5,194 nucleotides of DNA from Candidatus Methanoplasma sp. GTDB lineage: Archaea > Thermoplasmatota > Thermoplasmata > Methanomassiliicoccales > Methanomethylophilaceae. Location of the stretch: positions 1 to 5,194 of the forward strand of contig JAITCQ010000001.1 of NCBI GenBank assembly GCA_031283015.1, written 5' to 3'. The notes under the pieces were generated by a model. It was not told where the DNA came from. It was given only the letters and a program-made list of their open reading frames with translations, and did not search any database. The position numbers and the translations under genes are program-made. Of this stretch, positions 1-5,194 are shown piece after piece. The stretch's first letter is position 1; the number at the start of each line of letters is the position of its first letter.

Positions 1-822
1 TCGTTCGGCGACAGGTCCGTCGAGATAGCCCAGCTTAACGGGAAGACGGTGGAGAAGGTGCAGGTCGAGTGGGGAAAGGCGATCCGCCCCGAACACATCA
101 AAGGAAAGGTGAAGAGCGACATCGAGGCCGTACACTGGGTGAGCAACGAGTCGTCGACAGGAGTGTTCAGCGATTCCAACAAGATTGCGGATGAGGTCAG
201 ATCACAGAACCCCGACGCGCTGGTGTTCGTCGATGCGGTGACCTCGGCATTCGCGATGGACCTGAGACTCAGGGACCTTGACGCAGACGCGGTCGTTTTC
301 GGCACGCAGAAGGCCCTGGCGCTGCCCCCAGGACTGGCGATGATGGCGGTCTCCGGCAGACTTCTGGAGAAAGCGAAAACGGTACAGAACAGAGGGTTCT
401 ACACAGACCTTCTGAAAGTGAAGAAACAGAACGACGAGAACTATGCGCTCACGACGCCCCCGGTCTCTCTGATGTATGCGCTGGACTTCCAGCTGGACCG
501 TATCCTCTCGGAAGGGATGCCGGCGAGGTACAGAAGGCACAAGGAGATGGCCGATATCGTCGAGGAATGGGCGGGAAGGAAGCTCAACGGGATATTCCCG
601 GAGAAGGGATTCCGCTCGAACTCCATAAGCGTCCTTAACCGCGGGGAACTTGATTTCGATAAGTTCCACTCGGCCCTGAAATCAAAGGGTTACGAGATAT
701 CAGGCGGTTACGGGGACGTCAAGGACAGAACGTTCAGGATAGGACACATGGGAGACACCACGCCGGAAGGCGTGAGGAAGCTGCTCTCCGTGATGGATGA
801 GATATTGGAGGAAAAGGCATGA
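1..822 (+). CDS. Class V PLP-dependent aminotransferase, probable phosphoserine/alanine-glyoxylate type (5'-truncated by window)
   Basis: The last 273 residues are visible; the reading frame is open from base 1, and the first in-window GTG (base 49) is internal, so the true start lies upstream. Seen in the fragment: an NESSTG segment (49-54), the VFVDAV strand with the PLP-pyridine aspartate D78, the FGTQKALALPPG motif carrying the Schiff-base lysine K104, a TTP segment (151-153) followed by a long helix, and FRIGHMG with R246, the usual carboxylate-binding arginine of fold-type I class V enzymes. The family includes serine-glyoxylate, alanine-glyoxylate and archaeal phosphoserine aminotransferases; sequence alone does not settle the substrate. 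Its stop overlaps the serA start by four bases (ATGA), so I infer it converts 3-phosphohydroxypyruvate plus glutamate to O-phosphoserine, in the cytoplasm, as the second step of serine synthesis. It would then do the job of bacterial SerC. The family call is firm, the substrate is inference. Confidence 0.9.
   Translation, partial: SFGDRSVEIAQLNGKTVEKVQVEWGKAIRPEHIKGKVKSDIEAVHWVSNESSTGVFSDSNKIADEVRSQNPDALVFVDAVTSAFAMDLRLRDLDADAVVFGTQKALALPPGLAMMAVSGRLLEKAKTVQNRGFYTDLLKVKKQNDENYALTTPPVSLMYALDFQLDRILSEGMPARYRRHKEMADIVEEWAGRKLNGIFPEKGFRSNSISVLNRGELDFDKFHSALKSKGYEISGGYGDVKDRTFRIGHMGDTTPEGVRKLLSVMDEILEEKA
807..811 (+). promoter_or_regulatory. Shine-Dalgarno site of serA
   Basis: GGAGG lies inside the last codons of the upstream aminotransferase gene, with 7 bases between it and the ATG at 819. 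It fixes the serA start and, with the ATGA overlap, points to translational coupling of the two genes. Confidence 0.75.
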
Positions 823-2408
823 CCGCCAGGATATTGGTTTCGGACTCTCTGGACGAAGAGGGCCTGAACATACTGAAAGGATCGGGCTTCCCGGTGGACG
901 AGAAGGTCGACCTTAAAGAGGACCAGCTCTGCGAGATAATAGGGGATTACGACTGTCTGATAATCAGGTCCGGCACGAAGGTCACCAGAAAGGTGATAGA
1001 CGCCGGGAAGAAGCTGAGGGTCATCGGAAGAGCGGGCGTCGGCGTCGACAACGTGGACATACCGTACGCGACGGAGAAAGGCATCCTGATAATGAACACC
1101 CCCGCGGCCAATATCATTTCGGCCGCGGAACACTCGTGCGCAATGCTGATGGCGCTTGCGAGGAACATTCCGTTCGCGCACGATTCCATGCACAAAGGCG
1201 AGTGGAAGAGGAACAAGTACACCGGCGTCGAATTCAACGGAAAGGTCCTCGGAATAGTGGGGGTAGGGCGCGTCGGAGGAGAGGTTGCCAAGAGGATGAA
1301 GGCGTTCAACATGACCCTCGTCGGGTACGACCCGTACCTGCCGAAGGAGGTCGCGGACGACATCGGGGTAAGGCTCACGACCTTCGAGGAAGTGATCCAG
1401 TCCGCCGACTTCATGACCATCCACACCCCGCTCCTCCCCGAGACGAAGAACATGATAAGCATGCCCCAGTTCAAGATGATGAAACCCCACGTAAGGATCG
1501 CCAACGTGGCGAGGGGCGGCATCGTGAACGAGGACGACCTTTACACAGCGCTCAAGGAGAAGGTGATCGCCGGCGCCGCTTTCGACGTGTGGTGCAACGA
1601 ACCTCTCGAAGAGTGCGACAAGAAGCTGTTGGAACTCGATAACCTCGTGACCACCCCCCACCTCGGGGCAAGCACGGTGGAAGCGCAGGAGAGGGTCGCG
1701 GTCGAGGTCGCGGCGGCAGCGGTGAAATATCTAAAAGAAGGCGAGATAACCAACGCCATCAACGCTCCCCGCGGCAAGATGGACCCCGAAACGGAAGCGT
1801 TCGTCCCGCTGGCGGAACGCATGGGCCTCCTGGCCCAACAGATCAGCGGAAGCAACCCGATAGATGAGCTGGAGATAACCTACTGCGGCGAACTCGCCGG
1901 CAGGCAGACCAAGATGCTTACGGTGTCGGCAGTAATAGGCATCCTGAAGAACATAATCGGCCGCGACAGCGCCAACATCATAAACGCGCTGCCGGTCGCG
2001 AAGCAGAAAGGCATAGCGATAAAGGAATCGTCAACGGCAAAATCAGACGATTACGCGAACATGATCGAAGTGAGGATAACCTCCAAAGGAAAAAGGACGG
2101 CTATCAGAGGGACCGTCTTCGGAGACCAGCCGAGACTTGTCGGGTATGACGAGTTCACCTTCGACGCGCCCATGAGCGGGGATATGGTCCTGGTGTCATA
2201 CAAGGACTCCCCGGGAATAATCGGGGCGGTCGGAACGATATGCGGTAACAACAACATCAACATAGCGCAGATGTCAGTGGGAAGACACGGAACGGACGCG
2301 CTCATGGTCATGACCGTGGATCAGAATGTTCCTTCCGACGTCCTGAGGAAGATCGCGGACGTCTCCGGCACGAACGACGTCAAATTCGTGGATCTGGTGG
2401 ATAACTGA
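819..2408 (+). CDS. serA: D-3-phosphoglycerate dehydrogenase, type I with C-terminal ACT domain
   Basis: This enzyme oxidises 3-phosphoglycerate with NAD+ to 3-phosphohydroxypyruvate, the committed step of the phosphorylated serine pathway in the cytoplasm. At 529 residues it has the usual length of the long (type I) form. Order of domains: N-terminal substrate-binding half (about 1-98) with LIIRSGTKVT and GRAGVGVDN; Rossmann NAD domain (about 99-290) with GVGRVG at 148-153 and the ribose-binding acid D171; return to the substrate domain to about 315; an intervening regulatory (ASB) domain, about 318-450; and an ACT domain, about 456-529. The catalytic set is complete: R232 (ARGGIVNE), E261 (NEP) and H281 (PHLGAST). 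In the ACT domain Y461, D463 and N481 match the serine-binding residues I recall from the mycobacterial enzyme, so serine feedback is likely. The ATG at 819 is preceded by GGAGG and overlaps the previous stop. Only 9 bases separate it from the next gene. Confidence 0.97.
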   Translation: MTARILVSDSLDEEGLNILKGSGFPVDEKVDLKEDQLCEIIGDYDCLIIRSGTKVTRKVIDAGKKLRVIGRAGVGVDNVDIPYATEKGILIMNTPAANIISAAEHSCAMLMALARNIPFAHDSMHKGEWKRNKYTGVEFNGKVLGIVGVGRVGGEVAKRMKAFNMTLVGYDPYLPKEVADDIGVRLTTFEEVIQSADFMTIHTPLLPETKNMISMPQFKMMKPHVRIANVARGGIVNEDDLYTALKEKVIAGAAFDVWCNEPLEECDKKLLELDNLVTTPHLGASTVEAQERVAVEVAAAAVKYLKEGEITNAINAPRGKMDPETEAFVPLAERMGLLAQQISGSNPIDELEITYCGELAGRQTKMLTVSAVIGILKNIIGRDSANIINALPVAKQKGIAIKESSTAKSDDYANMIEVRITSKGKRTAIRGTVFGDQPRLVGYDEFTFDAPMSGDMVLVSYKDSPGIIGAVGTICGNNNINIAQMSVGRHGTDALMVMTVDQNVPSDVLRKIADVSGTNDVKFVDLVDN

Positions 2409-2413
2409 GAGGT
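2409..2413 (+). promoter_or_regulatory. Shine-Dalgarno site of the small protein gene at 2418
   Basis: GAGGT directly follows the serA stop codon and stands 4 bases before the ATG at 2418. The wider string GAGGTAATC differs by one base from the archaeal anti-16S complement GAGGTGATC. It supports this start and efficient re-initiation after serA. Confidence 0.7.
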
Positions 2414-2417
2414 AATC

Positions 2418-2807
2418 ATGGAAAACACTGTAACTGTCGAGGACCTCACCCTTGCGGTGAAGAACAGCATCGACAAGAACATGGAGATGGAGGAGGAGCA
2501 GGCGTATATTCTCGCGAGGCACGTCCTCAACTTCTTCGGGTATGCGGACAGGATAATAGACAACATCCTCGAACCCGAGGACAGGGACGCGTTCTATATG
2601 CTTGAGGATGCGGGGCTTCTCACCACCGAGAGGGAAGAGACCACCCTTTATGACGGAAGGGAGTGGAGGATACACTACTGGCTCTTCAGGAAGGACCGGA
2701 TAAAGGACCTGATGGACTCCGGCCCCGCCAAGGTCCCCGAGGAGGCGAACGACGAATCCGTCGTTTACGGAGAGCTCCCCGACGACATCTGGCGCAGAAA
2801 AGAGTGA
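2418..2807 (+). CDS. Uncharacterised small archaeal protein, possibly DUF6015 family, upstream of XPD
   Basis: A 129-residue acidic protein with no signal peptide, membrane segment or cysteine. The N-terminal half (about 7-55) reads as two or three helices and includes NFFGYADRIIDN. The middle (about 56-95) has the pattern helix, short turn (AGLLTTERE), then two strands around an LYDGREW turn (about 79-85), ending in HYWLFRK, which resembles the recognition helix and wing of a winged-helix domain. The last 25 residues look acidic and disordered. I link it to the Thermoplasmata family DUF6015 from memory of the general pattern; this is unverified. Its start has a good Shine-Dalgarno match, and its stop overlaps the helicase start as TGATG, so the two are probably made together. 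A role as nucleic-acid-binding or protein partner of XPD is a guess from context; no enzymatic motif is visible. Confidence 0.85.
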   Translation: MENTVTVEDLTLAVKNSIDKNMEMEEEQAYILARHVLNFFGYADRIIDNILEPEDRDAFYMLEDAGLLTTEREETTLYDGREWRIHYWLFRKDRIKDLMDSGPAKVPEEANDESVVYGELPDDIWRRKE

Positions 2808-4705
2808 TGAACGAATCCCCGACCGCCCCTAACATATTCCCCTATGAGTACATCGGGGCTCAGAAAGAGATAGAGGATCTGATCGCCGACACCGTGAGGG
2901 GCGGCGTCTCGGCGGTGATCGAATCCGGGACCGGTACCGGCAAGACCGTCGTTTCGATGACGGGTGCTCTGAAGGCGGTGCTGGGGACCGACAAGAGATT
3001 AGTGTACCTTACCAGGACGAAGTCCCAGCAGAAGCAGATCGTGCAAGAGGCCAAAGCGATATCCCGGAAAAGGCCGATAGTTTGCATAGGGGTTCAGGGC
3101 CGGAGCGCCCACACCTGCCCGATGATGTCAAGAGACCCGGAGAACGCCGGAGGGACGTCCGAAGAGCTGTCGAGACTGTGCTCCGAATACAAAAAGGACG
3201 ACGGCACCGGGAAGCCCTGCAGGTATTACGAGAACATAGGAAGGATAGACCTGCAGGAGATCCTGGGGTTCGTGAGGACCGCTCATCCGGAACCCGAAGA
3301 GTTCGCGGAGTACTGCCTAAGGAGGGAGATATGCCCTTACGAGACGGTGAAACACCTGATACAGCATGCGGACGTGGTCGCCGCGCCGTACTCTTTCATA
3401 TTCATGCCGCACATCCGGGAGAGATTCCTCGAATGGGCCGGAACCCCGTTGTCAAGAATGGTGATGATCGTCGACGAGGCCCACAACCTCCCCGATTATC
3501 TGAGAGAGGTGATGACGCTGGAATACAGCATGAAGGCGATGGCCCTCGCCGAGAAGGAAGCTCTGGAATGGAACGATCCGGATGTTCATGCGGGCTTGTC
3601 AGTGACGGACGTGGTGGCGGTGCTGAGGGAATGCCTGGGCGAAGCCCTTTCTCAATATCTTACCGGCGACGACGGGATGATCCCGTACACGTTCCTGCAG
3701 GACGAGCTCATGGACAGACTGGGGATGTCGTCACGCTCCCTCGATATGATATACAAAGGTCTCGTCGATCACGGCGAGATGATAGCCGATATAAAGAAGG
3801 CGAGGAAGAAGCTCCCCAGATCATACATCCTGTCGATGGGGCGGTTCCTTTCCGCCTGGAACTCGGCGGATGAGGAAACTAATATATTCCTCGTTGTGGG
3901 TGGAGAGAACCCCAAGTTCCAGGCCTACTGCCTGGATCCGAGCATAGCGGCGGAACCCCTCAGATCCTGCCGGTCGTCGGTGCACATGTCCGGGACCCTG
4001 GCTCCCCTTTCGGACTACGTCGAAGAACTGGGCCTCCGGGAGACCGCCGAACGCATATTCCCGTCCCCGTTCCCTCCGGAGAACCTTCTGAAACTGTACG
4101 TGAACGACGTATCGACGAAGTACGACGAATTCAGCAACATCCCGGAGATATACGAGAGGATGAAAGAACACATCGTATCCCTGGTCCGGACGGTGAACAG
4201 GAACACGGCCGTGTTCTTCCCGTCGTACGCCATAATGGAAAGGTTCCTCAAAGACGGCATAAAGGAGGAGATGGGGAAGGAACTCTTCATTGAAAGGAGA
4301 GGGATGACGCAGCTCGAGCTTATGGAGGAAGTGTCCCAGTTCAGGATGTCGGAGGGAAGCGTCCTGTTCGCGATCACCGGCGGAAGGATAAGCGAAGGGC
4401 TGGATTTCCCGGACAAGGACATGGAGATGGCGGTGTTGGTCGGGATACCATATCCGAAACCGACGGCGAAGCAGGAGGCGCTGCGCAGGTACTTCGACAT
4501 GAGGTTCGGCAGCGGCTGGGAGCATTCGTCGAAGATACCGGCCATGAGAAAGATGAGGCAGGCGATAGGCAGGCTGATAAGATCGGGAACCGACCGCGGT
4601 GTCGCCGTGATCCTGGACCGCAGGACATTCAGCCTCGAGGACATCGGCGCGGAGCCTACGGAAGACCCATGCGGAGACGCGGCGGGGTTCTTCGGCGATG
4701 GATAA
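2807..4705 (+). CDS. xpd: XPD/Rad3-type ATP-dependent 5'-3' DNA helicase with iron-sulfur cluster
   Basis: A 632-residue superfamily 2 helicase, close to the length of archaeal XPD proteins, that unwinds DNA 5' to 3' with ATP. Motifs in order: I, ESGTGTGKT (39-47, K46 binds ATP phosphate); Ia, YLTRTKSQQ (67-75); iron-sulfur domain with C104, C125, C138 (PCRYYE) and C176 (ICPYE), arranged like the four cluster cysteines of human XPD; II, DEAH (223-226); Arch-domain region, about 235-370; III, MSGTLAP (394-400); IV, FFPSY (470-474); V, GGRISEGLDF (525-534); VI, QAIGRLIRSGTDRG (585-598). All key residues are present, so it should be active. The frame is open upstream of ATG 2807, but that part is an arginine-rich shadow of the previous gene. 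I chose 2807 because it makes the TGATG overlap, conserved-looking sequence begins there, and no strong Shine-Dalgarno precedes it, suggesting coupled re-initiation. Family roles include nucleotide excision repair and D-loop or G-quadruplex resolution; its exact archaeal role is unsettled. DinG is a less likely alternative. Confidence 0.95.
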   Translation: MNESPTAPNIFPYEYIGAQKEIEDLIADTVRGGVSAVIESGTGTGKTVVSMTGALKAVLGTDKRLVYLTRTKSQQKQIVQEAKAISRKRPIVCIGVQGRSAHTCPMMSRDPENAGGTSEELSRLCSEYKKDDGTGKPCRYYENIGRIDLQEILGFVRTAHPEPEEFAEYCLRREICPYETVKHLIQHADVVAAPYSFIFMPHIRERFLEWAGTPLSRMVMIVDEAHNLPDYLREVMTLEYSMKAMALAEKEALEWNDPDVHAGLSVTDVVAVLRECLGEALSQYLTGDDGMIPYTFLQDELMDRLGMSSRSLDMIYKGLVDHGEMIADIKKARKKLPRSYILSMGRFLSAWNSADEETNIFLVVGGENPKFQAYCLDPSIAAEPLRSCRSSVHMSGTLAPLSDYVEELGLRETAERIFPSPFPPENLLKLYVNDVSTKYDEFSNIPEIYERMKEHIVSLVRTVNRNTAVFFPSYAIMERFLKDGIKEEMGKELFIERRGMTQLELMEEVSQFRMSEGSVLFAITGGRISEGLDFPDKDMEMAVLVGIPYPKPTAKQEALRRYFDMRFGSGWEHSSKIPAMRKMRQAIGRLIRSGTDRGVAVILDRRTFSLEDIGAEPTEDPCGDAAGFFGDG

Positions 4706-4716
4706 AGATAATAAAG
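4702..4716 (+). promoter_or_regulatory. Possible TATA-box promoter for the CxxC protein gene
   Basis: An AT-rich run (ATAAAGATAATAAAG) straddles the helicase stop codon in otherwise GC-rich sequence. Its centre is about 29 bases before the ATG at 4738, the spacing expected if transcription starts at or just before that codon, as on short-leader or leaderless archaeal mRNAs. It is not a perfect TATA match and no BRE is clear, so this is tentative. Confidence 0.3.
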
Positions 4717-4737
4717 GCGTCGGCATTGAGGGGGTTC

Positions 4738-4989
4738 ATGGAAATAACCGTGGACGACGATGTCAAGAGATTGATAATGTCGGAGGGACGCGATTACAGG
4801 ATATGCACTTCCTGCACCGGCCCCGCTCTGGTGCCTACCACCGTAAAGAGGCCGAAGGAATCGGATATCCGGATACCGATCGGGAACAATGTCCTCTACA
4901 TCTCCATTATCCAGGCAAGATATATCAGGAAGGTCACTCTTGATATGGTGTACAACAGCGACGACATCGGGTCATGTTTCGCATTCTGA
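4738..4989 (+). CDS. Small uncharacterised CxxC protein, 83 residues
   Basis: I do not recognise the family with certainty. The protein has an acidic N-terminal segment (VDDDV), then YRICTSCTGPALVP with a CxxC pair at C23 and C26, a basic-proline stretch (VKRPKESD, 36-43), a probable beta-rich core (IRIPIG, VLYISIIQARYI), and a C-terminal tail holding a third cysteine, C80. There is no signal peptide or membrane helix. A CxxC pair plus one cysteine could bind a metal across a dimer or act in redox chemistry, but nothing proves either. The frame is open upstream to 4669, overlapping the helicase. I prefer ATG 4738 because the protein pattern begins there, it clears the helicase stop by 32 bases, and GAGGGGG lies just before it, though only 3 bases away, which is short. 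A TTG at 4726 is an alternative start. The alternative frame from 4698 is a low-complexity shadow. The gene may be co-transcribed with xpd or have its own promoter. Confidence 0.8.
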   Translation: MEITVDDDVKRLIMSEGRDYRICTSCTGPALVPTTVKRPKESDIRIPIGNNVLYISIIQARYIRKVTLDMVYNSDDIGSCFAF

Positions 4990-5007
4990 GATCAGGACAG
5001 CCTGATC
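4990..5007. terminator. Inverted repeat at the convergent gene junction, possible terminator
   Basis: GATCAGG and CCTGATC form a perfect 7-bp stem around the 4-base loop ACAG, starting right after the stop of the CxxC gene. On the plus strand it is followed by GTGTTTTCC, a weak T-tract; on the minus strand no T-run follows. Comparable repeats occur by chance a few times in a window this size, so the position, not the repeat itself, is the argument. It overlaps the last codons of the minus-strand gene. Confidence 0.35.
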
Positions 5008-5194
5008 GTGTTTTCCGCCGCGTCCGATACCAGTTCGTCCAGACCGGCCGATACGTCGAACTTCTGGATCTTGCTCGGGTCCGCTTCGGTGATCGGTCTG
5101 GACGGAACTATCAGACATCCGTCGGACCGGATTATGGATAACTCATAAGTTCCGATCTCCTTTGAGATCGCTTCTATCTCTATCTTATCATAGC
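4992..5194 (-). CDS. 3' end of an unrecognised minus-strand gene (5'-truncated by window)
   Basis: Reading the complement gives an open frame from the window edge to a TGA at 4994-4992, with 66 residues visible and the start outside the window. The frame uses the same AGG, ATA and GAC/GAG-rich codons as its neighbours and has no internal stop. The fragment begins with alternating polar and hydrophobic residues typical of beta strands (YDKIEIEAI, TYELSIIRS), passes through LIVPSRPITEADP, and ends in a probable helix (SAGLDELVSDAAENTIRL). It contains one cysteine and no catalytic or membrane motif that I can name, and I do not recognise the family. It is tail-to-tail with the CxxC gene, 2 bases between stop codons. 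The reading frame is probably real; the function is unknown. Confidence 0.65.
   Translation of the reverse strand, partial: YDKIEIEAISKEIGTYELSIIRSDGCLIVPSRPITEADPSKIQKFDVSAGLDELVSDAAENTIRLS

Noticed and set aside
49..822. The GTG at 49 as the aminotransferase start.
   Set aside because: The frame is open to base 1, and the upstream residues (SFGDRSVEIA) fit the family's conserved region, so the start is outside the window.
1102..1128. An 8-bp all-GC perfect inverted repeat (CCGCGGCC and GGCCGCGG, 11-base loop) inside serA.
   Set aside because: It falls on alanine codons of the conserved NTPxxNxxSAAEH motif, and about one such repeat is expected by chance in a window of this size.
708..1661. 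A 317-residue open frame on the minus strand, opposite the end of the aminotransferase gene and much of serA.
   Set aside because: It is antisense to highly conserved serA sequence, its translation is rich in H, R and V typical of a GC-biased shadow frame, and no ribosome site or recognisable motif supports it.
2663..2806. An N-terminal extension of XPD starting from ATG 2663.
   Set aside because: The 48 extra residues are an arginine-rich shadow of the upstream gene. Starting at 2807 gives the TGATG overlap and the normal XPD N-terminus.
3082..3873. A 263-residue plus-strand frame inside xpd.
   Set aside because: Arginine, glycine and aspartate-rich out-of-frame reading of the iron-sulfur and Arch regions; no plausible start signal.
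3918..3936. A 7-bp inverted repeat (TCCAGGC and GCCTGGA, 5-base loop) inside xpd.
   Set aside because: A rough estimate gives about three 7-bp repeats with short loops by chance here; this one is mid-gene with no T-tract.
3821..4726. A 301-residue open frame on the minus strand opposite the C-terminal half of xpd.
   Set aside because: It lies across helicase motifs III to VI, which are clearly coding on the plus strand; the shadow translation has no domain pattern and skewed composition.
4698..4943. An 81-residue plus-strand frame starting at ATG 4698, inside the last codons of xpd.
   Set aside because: It overlaps the CxxC gene in another frame, and its translation is rich in G, H, R and Q with no regular secondary-structure pattern, whereas the frame from 4738 looks like a folded protein.

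Overview
The window looks like chromosomal DNA from a euryarchaeon, most likely a Methanomassiliicoccales/Thermoplasmata-type methanogen or relative. This rests on an archaeal-style XPD helicase, a small acidic protein resembling one I associate with Thermoplasmata, archaeal Shine-Dalgarno sites (GGAGG, GAGGT), frequent AGG/AGA arginine and ATA isoleucine codons, and moderately high GC. The lineage is an inference; there is no rRNA or tRNA to confirm it. No mobile elements, CRISPR arrays, integration sites or RNA genes are visible, and coding density is close to 100%.

Layout. Positions 1-4705 hold four plus-strand genes with almost no spacing, so they probably form one operon: the 3' part of a class V PLP-dependent aminotransferase (1-822), serA for D-3-phosphoglycerate dehydrogenase (819-2408, ATGA overlap), a 129-residue uncharacterised protein with a possible winged-helix C-terminal half (2418-2807), and an XPD-type iron-sulfur DNA helicase (2807-4705, TGATG overlap). 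After a 32-base AT-rich gap comes a small 83-residue CxxC protein (4738-4989). It converges, with only 2 bases between stop codons, on the 3' end of an unrecognised minus-strand gene (4992-5194, running off the window). A 7-bp perfect inverted repeat sits exactly at this convergent junction.

How the genes work together. SerA oxidises 3-phosphoglycerate to 3-phosphohydroxypyruvate, and the overlapping aminotransferase is well placed to convert that to O-phosphoserine, the precursor of serine and, in many methanogens, of cysteine by the tRNA-dependent route. SerA keeps an ACT domain with an apparent serine-binding site, so end-product feedback is likely. The second half of the operon concerns DNA: XPD is a 5'-3' helicase, and the small protein immediately upstream is coupled to it. 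Why serine synthesis and XPD share an operon is not evident; dense co-transcription of unrelated genes is common in archaea.

I do not see a clearly novel system. The leads most worth following are the uncharacterised protein coupled to XPD, the orphan CxxC protein with its possible own promoter, and the mixed conservation of regulatory residues in SerA.
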